From Halomarina ordinaria (GTDB lineage Archaea; Halobacteriota; Halobacteria; Halobacteriales; Haloarculaceae): a stretch of 64,000 bases of DNA. The notes beneath the pieces are model-generated. The model was not told where the DNA came from, made no database searches, and saw only the letters and a list, made by a program, of their open reading frames with translations. Location of the stretch: positions 434,001 through 498,000 of the forward strand of contig NZ_JARRAH010000001.1 in assembly GCF_030553305.1 (NCBI RefSeq), in the 5' to 3' direction. Made by a program: the position numbers and the translations under genes. How positions within the stretch are numbered: the first letter of the stretch is position 1; each line of letters begins with the position of its first letter. Below are positions 1 through 7,982 of the stretch, piece by piece.

Positions 1-504
1 GGGGCGCTCCTCGACGCGCCCGCACCCGAGGTCGTCGAACGGACCGTCGCCCGGGAGAACGCTCGCGTCGAGGAACTGATGGAACGCGACGGCGTCAACC
101 ACGCCGAGATCCGCGCCGACCTCCAGCAGTCGATGACGCGCAACGTCAACGTCTTCCGCAACGAGGCGGGGCTGAAGCAGGCGCTGCGCGACATCCGTGC
201 GGCGCGCGAGGGTTACCGCGACGTCGCCGTCAGCGACCCCTCGCGGACGTACAACACGGACCTGCTCCACACTATCGAGACGCGCAACCTCATCGACCTC
301 GCCGAGGCGCTGACGCTCAGCGCGCTGGCGCGCGAGGAGTTCCGCGGCGCGCACTGGCGCGAGGAGTACCAGTTCCGCGACGACGAGCAGTGGCTCAAGC
401 ACACGCAGGTCGCCTGGAACGACGGCCGCCCGGACCTCTACTACACGCCCGTCATCCTGGAGGGGGAGGGCGGCGAGTACGAACCCAAAGAGCGAAGCTA
501 CTGA
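1..504 (+). CDS. sdhA: Succinate dehydrogenase flavoprotein subunit, C-terminal part
   Basis: Only the last 167 codons are in the window; the reading frame is open from base 1. The protein is the C-terminal helical region of SdhA, the FAD subunit of complex II, which oxidises succinate to fumarate on the cytoplasmic face of the membrane. Visible family features are the stretch LQQSMTRNVNVFRNEAGL (helical domain), the ARRE-type segment around TRNLIDLAEALTLSALAR-E-E-F-RGAHWR, and the terminal tyrosine-rich segment ending EPKERSY. The FAD-binding domain and the other subunits lie upstream of the window. A T-rich stretch (CTTTTCT, about 513) just after the stop could be a terminator. A second, different flavoprotein of this superfamily is at 44640. 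Confidence 0.85.
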   Translation, partial: GALLDAPAPEVVERTVARENARVEELMERDGVNHAEIRADLQQSMTRNVNVFRNEAGLKQALRDIRAAREGYRDVAVSDPSRTYNTDLLHTIETRNLIDLAEALTLSALAREEFRGAHWREEYQFRDDEQWLKHTQVAWNDGRPDLYYTPVILEGEGGEYEPKERSY

Positions 505-556
505 CCGGCACGACTTTTCTCGTTTCGAGAGTGTCCCACATCAGTGACGTGTCGAG

Positions 557-564
557 GATATAAG
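557..564 (+). promoter_or_regulatory. TATA box upstream of the structured RNA region
   Basis: GATATAAG stands out in GC-rich sequence 53 bases after the sdhA stop. No protein frame with haloarchaeal codon use follows; instead the next 170 bases are densely self-complementary. A start site about 25 bases downstream would fall near 583-588. Confidence 0.4.
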
Positions 565-576
565 TTATGTGGCCGA

Positions 577-734
577 GGCATCACGGGTACGGCACCCATG
601 CCTATATGACCCCTGGGAGAGAACGCTTCCCCGTCAGCGGAAGGGCATGCGTGGTAGAAGTCTAACCGTCGGGACAGACATGTCCGTGACGGGAACCTGC
701 TGGGCTTCGCGTGGTTCGATTCCCGCCCCTTCCA
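577..734 (+). ncRNA. Structured RNA candidate with tRNA-like 3' part
   Basis: The region between sdhA and the GlmU-like gene has no convincing protein but is rich in paired segments. GGCAT (577-581) pairs with ATGCC (598-602), with GGGT/ACCC inside. GGAAGGG (639-645) pairs with CCCTTCC (727-733), followed by an unpaired A like a discriminator base. Just inside it is a T-arm: GCG-T-GG (709-714), loop TTCGATT (715-721), CCCGC (722-726), a perfect 5-bp stem except for one bulged T at 712. CCGTC (666-670) pairs with GACGG (688-692) around another hairpin GGACA/TGTCC. A normal D-arm and anticodon loop could not be placed in the 96-base span 639-734. It may be a decayed or unusual tRNA or a different small RNA; it matches none of the haloarchaeal SRP or RNase P signatures I know. 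Confidence 0.35.
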
Positions 735-885
735 CTCCTACCGACGACTGCTGTGACTGAACGGTACGTCGCGTCATTCCCCCGGTCGACGCGGTACCGT
801 GTAGCTTCGGTCGACGCTGTTCTCATAAATCTGTCGCCCGTTCCCAGCGAGAAAGGCCTATGCGGGTGGCCCGAGGACTGCGGGT

Positions 886-2094
886 ATGCAGGCAGTGATC
901 CTCGCCGCGGGCGAGGGGACTCGAATGCGACCGTTGACTCACTCGACGCCGAAGCCGATGCTTCCGGTGGCCGACCGACCGCTCGTCGCGCACACGGCCG
1001 ACGCCGCGGTGGCGGCCGGAGCGGAGGAACTGCTCGTCGTCGTCGGTTACGAGGCGGCGGACGTCCGCGAGTACTTCGGCGAGGAGTACGCGGGCGTCCC
1101 CGTCCGCTTCGCCGTCCAGGAAGAGCAGTTGGGGACCGGCCACGCCGTCGACTGCGCCCGGGAGTACATCGACGGCGACTTCGCGGTCCTCTACGGCGAC
1201 AACCTCTACGACGCGGCGAGCATCGAGCGACTGTTCGAGCGCGGCCCCGCCGTCGCCGCCTACCGGGTCGCAAACCCGACGAACTACGGCGTTCTCACCC
1301 TCGCGAGCGACGAGGGGACCGACTCGCGAGACGCCGGGCGCGTCGTCGACATCGTCGAGAAGCCCGACGACCCGCCGACCGAACTGGCGAACGCGGGCGC
1401 GTACGTCTTCCCCGCCGAGGCGCGCGACTGGCTCGACGTCCCGAAGAGCGAGCGCGGCGAACACGAGTTCACCGACGTCCTCGCGCGGGTCATCGACGAG
1501 TACGAGGTCCGTGCCGTCGAGGTCGAACGCTGGATGGACGTCGGGCGACCGTGGGAACTGCTCACGGCCAACGAGTGGAAACTCGCCGACCTCTCGTCTC
1601 GCGTCGACGGCGAGGTGCGCGGCGACGCCGACCTGCGCGGTCCGGTCGTCGTCGAGGAGGGCGCCGTCGTCGAACCGGGCGTCGTCATCGAGGGACCGGC
1701 GCTCGTCCGTTCGGGTGCGAGCGTCGGGCCGAACGCCTACCTCCGGGGGGCGACGCTCGTCGGTCCCGACTGCCACGTCGGCCACGGCGTCGAACTGAAG
1801 AACACCGTCGTCATGCGCGGGTCGAACGTCCCGCACCTCTCGTACGTCGGCGACAGCCTGCTCGCCCCCGGGGTGAACCTCGGCGCGGGGACGCAGGTGG
1901 CGAACCTCCGGCACGACGGTGGTGACGTGAAACAGACCGTCAAAGGTGAGCGCGTCTCGACGGGGCGGCGCAAGTACGGCGTCGTCGCGGGCGACGGCGC
2001 GAAGACGGGTATCAACACGACGCTCGCGCCCGGGGTCGTCCTCTCGGCCGGCGCGACGACGACGCCCGGCGAGTCGGTGACGCGCGACCGGTAG
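886..2094 (+). CDS. glmU: Bifunctional sugar-1-phosphate nucleotidylyltransferase/acetyltransferase (GlmU-like)
   Basis: 402 residues. The N-terminal half is a nucleotidyltransferase domain with the signature AVILAAGEGTRMRPLT (residues 3-18) and the Lys of PKPML, which transfers a nucleotide from NTP to a sugar phosphate. From about residue 230 to the end it is a left-handed beta-helix of hexapeptide repeats. Segments HLSYVGDS, GAGTQVANL and GINTTLAPGV match the acetyltransferase half of GlmU, so the likely product is UDP-N-acetylglucosamine or a related activated sugar for surface glycans. The ATG at 886 directly precedes the conserved first strand; a TATA-like CATAAA lies near 824-829. Archaeal members of this family differ in nucleotide and sugar preference, so the exact substrate is not certain. 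Confidence 0.85.
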   Translation: MQAVILAAGEGTRMRPLTHSTPKPMLPVADRPLVAHTADAAVAAGAEELLVVVGYEAADVREYFGEEYAGVPVRFAVQEEQLGTGHAVDCAREYIDGDFAVLYGDNLYDAASIERLFERGPAVAAYRVANPTNYGVLTLASDEGTDSRDAGRVVDIVEKPDDPPTELANAGAYVFPAEARDWLDVPKSERGEHEFTDVLARVIDEYEVRAVEVERWMDVGRPWELLTANEWKLADLSSRVDGEVRGDADLRGPVVVEEGAVVEPGVVIEGPALVRSGASVGPNAYLRGATLVGPDCHVGHGVELKNTVVMRGSNVPHLSYVGDSLLAPGVNLGAGTQVANLRHDGGDVKQTVKGERVSTGRRKYGVVAGDGAKTGINTTLAPGVVLSAGATTTPGESVTRDR

Positions 2095-2124
2095 TCCTTA
2101 CCGCCGGGCGTGCGTGGTACGGTC

Positions 2125-2976
2125 ATGCTCGACACACCGGACCTCGACGGACGGGTCGCGTTCATCACCGGCACGACCCGCGGCATCGGGAAGGCCATCG
2201 CCCTCTCGCTCGCGGAGTGCGGCGCCGACGTGGTCTCGACGGGGAAGACGACCGAGACCGACGACGCCGACCTCCCCGGGAGCGTCGAGCAGACCGCCCG
2301 CGAGATTCGAGAGCGCGGCGTCGAGTCGCTCGCCATCCCGCTCGACGTGCGCGACGAGCGGGCGGTCCACGACGCCGTCGACCGGACCGTCGAGGAACTC
2401 GGGAGCGTCGACGTCCTCGTCAACAACGCGGGGGCCATCCAGCTGGCGAACGTCGCGGACATGCCCGCGAAGCGCTTCGACCTCATGATGGACGTCAACG
2501 TCCGGGCGGCGTACGTCTGCTCGCGGGCCGTCCTCCCGTACATGCGCGAACAGGAGTACGGCCACGTCCTGATGGCGTCGCCGCCGATTCGCGTCGAGAA
2601 GGCGCCCGGGAAGGCCGCCTACGCCCTCTCGAAACTCGGGATGACGTTCCTCGCGCTGTCGCTGGCCGACGAACTGGCGGGCGAGAACGTCGGCGTCAAC
2701 GCTTTCTGGCCCGTGACCGCCATCGACTCGCGCGCGACTCGCTACTTCGGGATGGGGACCGAGGAGGACTGGCGCACGCCCGAGGTCCTCTGTGACACCG
2801 TGAGGGAAATCGTCCGCCAGCGACCGAGCGAGTGCACCGGAAACGCCTTCTACGACGAGGAGGTCCTCCGGGCGGCGGGCGTCGAGGACTTCTCGCGGTA
2901 CGCGGTCGTCGAGGGGGCCTCGCCCGGTCCCGCCTCCGCACGCCTGTTCGACCCCGACTACGAGCCGGAGACGTGA
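2125..2976 (+). CDS. SDR-family oxidoreductase, HSDL2-like
   Basis: 283 residues of a classical short-chain dehydrogenase. The cofactor motif TGTTRGIG is at 15-22, NNAG at 100-103, and the catalytic Ser152, Tyr166 and Lys170 lie in ASPP and YALSK. The SPP after the catalytic strand and the segment VNAFWPVTAI resemble hydroxysteroid dehydrogenase-like protein 2, a subgroup whose substrates are poorly known. ATG at 2125 is chosen over an in-frame GTG five codons upstream because it places the first beta strand at the normal distance. It follows the GlmU-like gene by 30 bases on the same strand, so co-transcription is possible, but the functions are not obviously linked. Confidence 0.85.
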   Translation: MLDTPDLDGRVAFITGTTRGIGKAIALSLAECGADVVSTGKTTETDDADLPGSVEQTAREIRERGVESLAIPLDVRDERAVHDAVDRTVEELGSVDVLVNNAGAIQLANVADMPAKRFDLMMDVNVRAAYVCSRAVLPYMREQEYGHVLMASPPIRVEKAPGKAAYALSKLGMTFLALSLADELAGENVGVNAFWPVTAIDSRATRYFGMGTEEDWRTPEVLCDTVREIVRQRPSECTGNAFYDEEVLRAAGVEDFSRYAVVEGASPGPASARLFDPDYEPET

Positions 2977-3054
2977 GTCGCGGTAGCTAAGTGGGACGCG
3001 GGCGTTCTCCCGACTCATGACACTCTCTCGCCCCCGAACGGTGGTGTCGCAGTG

Positions 3055-3246
3055 ATGGTCGACCCCACCTCGGACCTCGACGACGACGTCGACGAGTCGA
3101 ACGCGCCGCGCTGTGCGGTCTGCGACGACCCCCTGATTCGCGACCCGAACCACCGCGTCGTCACCTGGGTCGAGGACGCGAAGGCGCACACGGCTCACTT
3201 CTGTGGGCCCGACTGCCGGGACGCGTGGGACGGGCCGCCGGCCTGA
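3055..3246 (+). CDS. Small zinc-finger protein
   Basis: 63 residues. Two cysteine pairs, CAVC (about 21-24) and CGPDC (about 51-55), flank the segment DPNHRVVTWVEDAKAHTAHF. This looks like a small treble-clef or TRASH-like zinc site of the kind common among haloarchaeal mini-proteins. An acidic N-terminus (DLDDDVDES) is typical for haloarchaea. A 12-codon ORF beginning at ATG 3017 ends with TGA overlapping the ATG at 3055 (GTGATG), so translation of this gene could be coupled to a leader peptide. Function unknown; a metal or nucleic acid binding role is only an inference. Confidence 0.7.
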   Translation: MVDPTSDLDDDVDESNAPRCAVCDDPLIRDPNHRVVTWVEDAKAHTAHFCGPDCRDAWDGPPA

Positions 3247-3588
3247 CCGGCGCGTAGTACCCCGATACCGGATAATTCAGGGATTCCGACCGACGATACA
3301 CATATTATGGTCCTCGGAGTTAGATAGATTGGCTTCCAGTCGAGTGTACACGGGAGCCAACCCGGCATCCGCCGGGACCCCACCTGTGACCGGTCGCATC
3401 GACGTCCACGGGCTCTTCGGACGTCGGTGCACCACCCCACCTTGGTTTCTCGTCGTACAGGAGACGTCTCTCCGTGGCGTTAACCGCCGGATAACGGCGA
3501 GCGACGGCGACGGTGCTCGCGGTAAGTGGTCGGTGACTCGCGGTTGCCGTGAGACTAACTATGCGGGTTCTCGACGTCCCCGTAGACG
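3247..3588. other. Intergenic region with no gene seen
   Basis: 342 bases. Codon use on either strand is not gene-like. It is locally AT-richer (ACACATATTATGG near 3298). It contains a copy of CCCCACCTGT (3378-3387, minus-strand ACAGGTGGGG) next to the perfect hairpin CCCGGC-ATCC-GCCGGG at about 3361-3376. Confidence 0.5.
3378..3387 (-). repeat. ACAGGTGGGG motif, copy 1
   Basis: Minus-strand GTCACAGGTGGGGT (3390-3377). On that strand it is followed at once by the hairpin CCCGGC-GGAT-GCCGGG. This is one of five identical intergenic 10-mers in the window. Confidence 0.45.
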
Positions 3589-3777
3589 ATGGAATCCCTG
3601 GTCGGCGGTCTCGTCCTCACCGCCATCGTCCTCGAACTCGTCGGGTTCATCGGTCTCGCGGTCGCGGGGTTGACCGTCGGCGTCGCCGCCGCCATGTGGA
3701 CCGTCGCGCTCGGCCTCATCCTCGTGGCGCGCGTCTGTGAGCGCGTCGGCGGACCGCTCACCCCCCGCCGGGTGTAG
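3589..3777 (+). CDS. Small two-helix membrane protein
   Basis: 62 residues, almost entirely two hydrophobic helices (about residues 3-27 and 30-50), ending in a short charged tail with ERVGGPLTPRRV. GC3 is high and the composition suits a real membrane protein rather than a chance frame. No family is recognised. It is a monocistronic unit on the plus strand. An eight-codon frame (ATG 3561) ends just before it. The small two-helix protein at 25528 has a similar size and layout but no clear sequence similarity. Confidence 0.55.
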   Translation: MESLVGGLVLTAIVLELVGFIGLAVAGLTVGVAAAMWTVALGLILVARVCERVGGPLTPRRV

Positions 3778-3932
3778 GGCGGCCGCTCGACGGTCGAGGT
3801 TCGATGGCCCGGACCGACCGCGGCGCTCGCGGTCGTGTCGTCCGGCAGTAGCGAACCGCGCGGGCGTGCCCAGTGCCCGCGCGACCCGAGAGACAGCGTG
3901 AATCGAGAGCCGTGTTCCGGTCGGTCGGGTCG

Positions 3933-4616
3933 TTACTCGACGATGAAGCCGCTCGCGATCTCCGTGACCTCGTCCATCGTGCGGACGGGGTCGAACGCGT
4001 CGGGGTACGGCAGGCGCAGCTCGTGGAGGTTGAGGTAGCCCGCGTGGCGCGCCTCGACGCTGTGGATGCTGAGCGCGGCCGAGAGGACGTCGCTGTTCTG
4101 TATCATCGGTGCGGCGCCCGCGTAGGCGGAGACGCCGATGTTCTCGATGGTCGCCGCGAGCGTGACGAACTCTGCGACGTTCTCGTAGGGGAAGTCGTAC
4201 TCCGCCTCCTCGACGGGCGTGCCGCCGAGGTCCTCGATCGTCGCGGCGATGACGTCGACGTGCTCGCCCTCGTGGTCGCGAATCTCCTCGAAGCGCTGGT
4301 AGGTGCCGTAGCGCGGGCGCGGCGAGTTGAACACGCGGTCGCCGGGGCTGCCCACGCCCTCGAAGTGACGCTCGTCGAAGTGCTCCAGCGCGTCGCGGTA
4401 GAACGCGTACTCGAGGTGCTCCAGCGTCAGCGCGTAGTTCAGGATGTCCACGTCGGTCGGCCCGTCGTCCGACTCGTGGCCGTCGGCGGCCGCCACCCCC
4501 GTCCCCGCGAACGACAGCAGCGCCGCGCCGCCGCCGAGTTTCGCGGCCGTCGAGAGGAAGTCCCGTCGGCCCGTACCGTTCTCCTGCGTCGTGTCGGTGT
4601 CGTCGAAGTCCGTCAT
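3933..4616 (-). CDS. Tat-exported ferritin-like domain protein
   Basis: 227 residues. The N-terminus has a twin-arginine signal (GRRDFLSTAAKLGGG at about 16-30, followed by a hydrophobic stretch to VAAADG), so the protein is exported folded. The mature part is a four-helix ferritin-like domain: YALTLEHLEYAFYRDALEHF (about 61-80) and RDHEGEHVDVIAATIEDLGG supply the Glu and His residues that bind a di-metal site in this fold. Later helices include TLAATIENIGVSAY and SAALSIHSVEARHAGYLN. Exported members of this family are common in haloarchaea; their substrate is unknown. A long inverted repeat lies in the leader between the TATA-like element and the ATG (4622-4651), suggesting control of expression. 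Confidence 0.85.
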   Translation of the reverse strand: MTDFDDTDTTQENGTGRRDFLSTAAKLGGGAALLSFAGTGVAAADGHESDDGPTDVDILNYALTLEHLEYAFYRDALEHFDERHFEGVGSPGDRVFNSPRPRYGTYQRFEEIRDHEGEHVDVIAATIEDLGGTPVEEAEYDFPYENVAEFVTLAATIENIGVSAYAGAAPMIQNSDVLSAALSIHSVEARHAGYLNLHELRLPYPDAFDPVRTMDEVTEIASGFIVE

Positions 4617-4621
4617 AGTAC

Positions 4622-4651
4622 GGCGTCAGTACGCCAACTGGGACTGACGCC
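4622..4651 (-). promoter_or_regulatory. Inverted repeat in the leader of the ferritin-like gene
   Basis: GGCGTCAGT (4622-4630) and ACTGACGCC (4643-4651) are perfect 9-bp arms 12 bases apart. They sit between a TATA-like TTATTTTTC (about 4662-4670, minus strand) and the ATG at 4616. This placement suits a repressor operator or an RNA hairpin at the start of the mRNA. Confidence 0.5.
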
Positions 4652-4777
4652 CTGTTAGAAAAATAACGTTTCCCGAAGAGGGACCGAAATTCGTGCGGAA
4701 TTCCCCGCAAAACACTCTCAATATCGTGAAAATACTACCATCCGTCGTCTTCGAGAGGGGGAGTCGGCGTCGGGCCG

Positions 4778-5083
4778 TCAGTCCCAGGTGATCCAGACGA
4801 GGAACCCGACGGCGACCAGTTCGAGCACCCGGAGCGAGACCATCGCTATCTGGGCGGGACGGGGGACGAGCGTCGCGTCGGCCACCCAGGGCGCCAACAC
4901 GGGGTGGAACGCGAACAGGTAGAGCGCGAGCGCGCTCTCGCCGAGGAGGAACGCGGCGAACAGCGTCAGCCCGAAGGTGTGTTTCGAGCGGAACTGCGCG
5001 AAGTTGCGCACCCAGATGGCGAGCAGCACTCCGAGGAGGACGAGGTTCACCGCGATGAGCACGCGCATCGCGTCGATGAGCAT
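4778..5083 (-). CDS. Small integral membrane protein paired with an ArsR regulator
   Basis: 101 residues with three predicted membrane helices (about 6-24, 36-56 and 76-97) and short charged loops. No named family is recognised. ATG at 5083 is preferred because GGAGGAG stands about ten bases upstream, a clear Shine-Dalgarno. A TTG at 5173 would add a 30-residue acidic N-terminus (ESTDETDDERR) overlapping the upstream gene, and this cannot be excluded. It lies directly downstream of the ArsR-type regulator on the same strand. Haloarchaea often pair such a winged-helix gene with a small membrane protein, which may be a partner or target. Confidence 0.65.
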   Translation of the reverse strand: MLIDAMRVLIAVNLVLLGVLLAIWVRNFAQFRSKHTFGLTLFAAFLLGESALALYLFAFHPVLAPWVADATLVPRPAQIAMVSLRVLELVAVGFLVWITWD

Positions 5084-5156
5084 GGTCACGGCTGCTCCTC
5101 CGTCGCACGTACACTCGGGGTCGGTCCTTCGCTCGTCATCTGTCTCGTCTGTACTC

Positions 5157-5489
5157 TCATGGGTCCGTGTCAACCCCCGTATCCGTTCCGGCTTGCTCGT
5201 CGCGCTCCGGTTCGATGTCGACCTCTCCGAGGATGGATTCGACGACGTCCCACTGCTGGCGGACGCGCTCGGAGGGCAGGTAGACGGCGCCGTATCCCTC
5301 GCCGCCGCGCGTCACGACGTCGTTGTCCTGGAGGACGTCGAGGTGGTGGCGAACCGTCTCGTAGTGGAGGTCGAGCGTCTCTGCGAGCTGGTTCGCGTTG
5401 CGCGGCCGCTGTCTGAGCGTCCACAGGATACGCGCGCGGTTCGGACCGCCACGCGTCCCCGTCAGCACGTACCAGAGCGCCGCCTCCAT
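5157..5489 (-). CDS. ArsR-family winged-helix transcriptional regulator
   Basis: 110 residues. A winged helix-turn-helix covers about residues 15-80: RARILWTLRQRPRNANQLAETLDLHYETVRHHLDVLQDNDVV, then the wing GGEGYGAVYLPSERV. This is the ArsR/MarR-like layout of many haloarchaeal one-domain regulators. No cysteine metal site is visible, so metal sensing is unlikely. The ATG at 5489 starts the conserved region; upstream codons in the same frame have poor coding character. It is divergent from the amidohydrolase at 5593 (103 bases apart), so it may control that gene, itself, or the membrane protein downstream. Confidence 0.8.
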   Translation of the reverse strand: MEAALWYVLTGTRGGPNRARILWTLRQRPRNANQLAETLDLHYETVRHHLDVLQDNDVVTRGGEGYGAVYLPSERVRQQWDVVESILGEVDIEPERDEQAGTDTGVDTDP

Positions 5490-5592
5490 TACCGGGTGGT
5501 ACGACGGCCAGGGTAAAGAACGCACACGGTCCGCATTCGGGACCAAAGCTGACTTGCCGACGGTCGCTCTCTGGACGGCCGGAGCTATCGAG

Positions 5593-6903
5593 ATGCTACT
5601 CACAGGGACGGTCCTCGCCGACTCGACGACGGTCCTCGAAGACGGCGCCGTCGTCGTCTCGGGGCGGACGATCGAAGCGGTCGGCCCGCGCACGGACCTC
5701 GTCGACCGCTATCCGGACCACGACCGACGCGCGTACGACCTGCTCGCGCCGGGCCTCGTCGGCGCGCACGTCCACTCCGTCCAGAGCCTCGGGCGGGGCA
5801 TCGCCGACGACACGGAACTCCTCGACTGGCTGTTCGACTACGTCCTCCCGATGGAGGCCTCCCTCTCGGCCGAGGAGATGCGCGTCGCCGCCGAACTGGG
5901 CTACCTCGAACTCGTCGAGACGGGAACGACGACGTGCATCGACCACCTCTCGGTCGCCCACAGCGAGGAGGCGTTCGAGGCCGCGACCGACCTCGGAATC
6001 CGCGCGCGGATGGGGAAGGTGCTGATGGACAAGCGCGCCCCCGAGGGGTTGCTGGAGGACACCGACGACGCGCTCGCGGACTCGGAGCGACTCGTCCGGC
6101 GCTACCACGACACGGCCGACGGCCGCATCCGCTACGCGGTCACGCCGCGCTTCGCCGTCTCCTGTACCGAGGCGTGCCTGCGCGGCGCGCGCGACATCGC
6201 CGACCGCCACGACGGCGTCCGCATCCACACCCACGCGAGCGAGAACCGCGACGAGATAGCGCAGGTCGAAGCCGACACCGGTCGGCGCAACGTCCACTGG
6301 CTCGACGAGGTGGGCCTCACCGGCGAGGACGTCGTCCTCGCGCACTGCGTCTGGACCTCCGAGGCCGAACGCGAGGTGCTCGCCGAGACGGGCACCCACG
6401 TCACGCACTGTCCGTCCTCGAACATGAAACTCGCCTCCGGCGTCGCGCCAGTCGTCGACTACCTCGACCAGGGTATCAACGTCGCGCTCGGCAACGACGG
6501 CCCCCCGTGTAACAACACGCTCGACCCGTTCACGGAGATGCGCCAGGCCAGCCTCCTCCAGAAGGTCGACCGCCTCGACTCGCGGGCCGCCCCCGCGCGG
6601 ACCGTCTTCGAGATGGCGACGCGAAACGGCGCGCGCGCCGCCGGCTTCGAGCGCGTCGGCGCCCTGCGACCGGGGTGGCGCGCCGACGTCATCGGCCTCA
6701 CCACCGACCTCACGCGCGCGACGCCGCTGTACGACCCCTTCTCGCACCTCGTCTTCGCCGCCCGCGGCGACGACGTCCGCTTCACGATGGTCGACGGGCG
6801 GGTGTTACAGGACCGGGGAGAGGTGGTGGTCGCGGACGCCGACGCCATCCGGGCGCGTGCCCGCGACGTCGCCGACTCGCTCGCCGACCGACTGGGCGTG
6901 TAG
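5593..6903 (+). CDS. Amidohydrolase, 5'-deoxyadenosine/SAH deaminase type
   Basis: 436 residues of the metal-dependent amidohydrolase superfamily. Metal ligands are the HVH pair (His59, His61), HTHASEN in the middle, the His of LAHCVW, and the Asp of ALGNDGPPCNN. The CNNTLD tail is the hallmark of the cytosine deaminase/chlorohydrolase branch that includes MtaD/DadD, which deaminates 5'-deoxyadenosine, methylthioadenosine or S-adenosylhomocysteine in purine salvage. The substrate is inferred from family resemblance only. The start ATG at 5593 is followed at once by the first beta strand (MLLTGTVL). Its stop codon abuts the stop of the convergent FNT gene with no spacer. Confidence 0.8.
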   Translation: MLLTGTVLADSTTVLEDGAVVVSGRTIEAVGPRTDLVDRYPDHDRRAYDLLAPGLVGAHVHSVQSLGRGIADDTELLDWLFDYVLPMEASLSAEEMRVAAELGYLELVETGTTTCIDHLSVAHSEEAFEAATDLGIRARMGKVLMDKRAPEGLLEDTDDALADSERLVRRYHDTADGRIRYAVTPRFAVSCTEACLRGARDIADRHDGVRIHTHASENRDEIAQVEADTGRRNVHWLDEVGLTGEDVVLAHCVWTSEAEREVLAETGTHVTHCPSSNMKLASGVAPVVDYLDQGINVALGNDGPPCNNTLDPFTEMRQASLLQKVDRLDSRAAPARTVFEMATRNGARAAGFERVGALRPGWRADVIGLTTDLTRATPLYDPFSHLVFAARGDDVRFTMVDGRVLQDRGEVVVADADAIRARARDVADSLADRLGV

Positions 6904-7839
6904 TCAGTCCGAGCGGTCGACGCGCGGCGAGCGCCCCCACCCGACGAGCCACTGGCGGAGCGAGAGCGTCGGGCGCTCGGCGAGCGGTTCGGGGTAGCGG
7001 TCGCGCGTCTGCATGTAGTTCACCAGCGTGACGAGGAAGACGCCGCCGACGGTGTTGCCGAGGACGACCGGCGTGACGAACTCCCAGAGCACCGGCAGGA
7101 TGCCGGTTCCGGTCTCGAACGCGAGGTAGAACGCGTCGCAGATGGACACGACCGAGTGGTACAGCCCCCCGACGGGGATGCAGAGGAAGATGACGTAGAC
7201 GAGGACGATGCGGCTGATGGTGTCGCGCGAGGCGTGTTCGAGCCACACCAGCCCCGCGACCAGCCACCCGGCGAACAGCGCCTTCGCGAAGAGGTCCCAC
7301 CACGACGTCTCCAGGGCCTCCGTCCCGAACCCGACGGCGACCGCGGCCGCCGGCGGCGAGAACACGCCGGTCTGGGAGAGGACCAGCGCCCCGAGCGCCG
7401 CGCCGACCGCGTTCGCACAGAGGACGACCACCCAGATGCGCAACAGCGCCGGGACGCTCGTCAACCGCGTCAGCACGAGCGCCACCGGCGGGAGCGTGTT
7501 CTCGGTGTACAGCTGATACCGGCCGATGATGATGTAGACGAAGCCGATGGGGTAGAGCACTGCCCCGACCGTCGGCCCCATCGGTCCCGGGACGGCGGCC
7601 GTGACGACGGCGTGCAGGAGGAACGCCAGCGTGATGGCGAACCCCGCCGCCAGTCCGCTGAAGAACAGCTCTCGCGTCGTCGCGTCTATCTCCTCGTCCG
7701 CGCTCACGATGACGCGCTGGAATATCTCGTCGGCCGAGAAGCGGTCGCGGATGACCTTCCCATCGGCGGGCGCCCCGCTCTGGGACCGGTCGACCGCATC
7801 GCGGACTTCCGACTCGGGGTCTCGGGGTGTAGACGTCAC
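6904..7839 (-). CDS. Formate/nitrite transporter (FNT) family channel
   Basis: 311 residues with six membrane helices. The soluble N-terminus carries FSADEIFQRVIVSADEEI, the FNT-family entry helix. The segment LVLCANAVGAALGALVL corresponds to the FNT signature NxxG in helix 3, and GNTVGGVFLVTLVNYMQT to the conserved end of the last helix. FNT channels pass small monovalent anions or acids such as formate, nitrite or hydrosulfide, and the sequence does not say which. There is a 40-residue acidic N-terminal extension. No nitrite reductase, formate dehydrogenase or other partner gene is nearby. Confidence 0.85.
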   Translation of the reverse strand: MTSTPRDPESEVRDAVDRSQSGAPADGKVIRDRFSADEIFQRVIVSADEEIDATTRELFFSGLAAGFAITLAFLLHAVVTAAVPGPMGPTVGAVLYPIGFVYIIIGRYQLYTENTLPPVALVLTRLTSVPALLRIWVVVLCANAVGAALGALVLSQTGVFSPPAAAVAVGFGTEALETSWWDLFAKALFAGWLVAGLVWLEHASRDTISRIVLVYVIFLCIPVGGLYHSVVSICDAFYLAFETGTGILPVLWEFVTPVVLGNTVGGVFLVTLVNYMQTRDRYPEPLAERPTLSLRQWLVGWGRSPRVDRSD

Positions 7840-7982
7840 TGTTCGGGTTCTCGACAGGTGTACGGGCTGGACTCAGTGGTCGTCGGTGCCGGCCACCCGC
7901 ACGGAGGGGTGTGGACACACGACGCTCCGGAGGCGTCGAGACGAGAAAAGGGTTGGTTGCGACCGATTTCGGGACCGACTCG

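Noticed and set aside
711-1925. Long Arg-rich frames on both strands overlapping the GlmU-like gene
   Set aside because: They are frame shadows caused by extreme GC content; the 886-2094 frame has a clear family match throughout.
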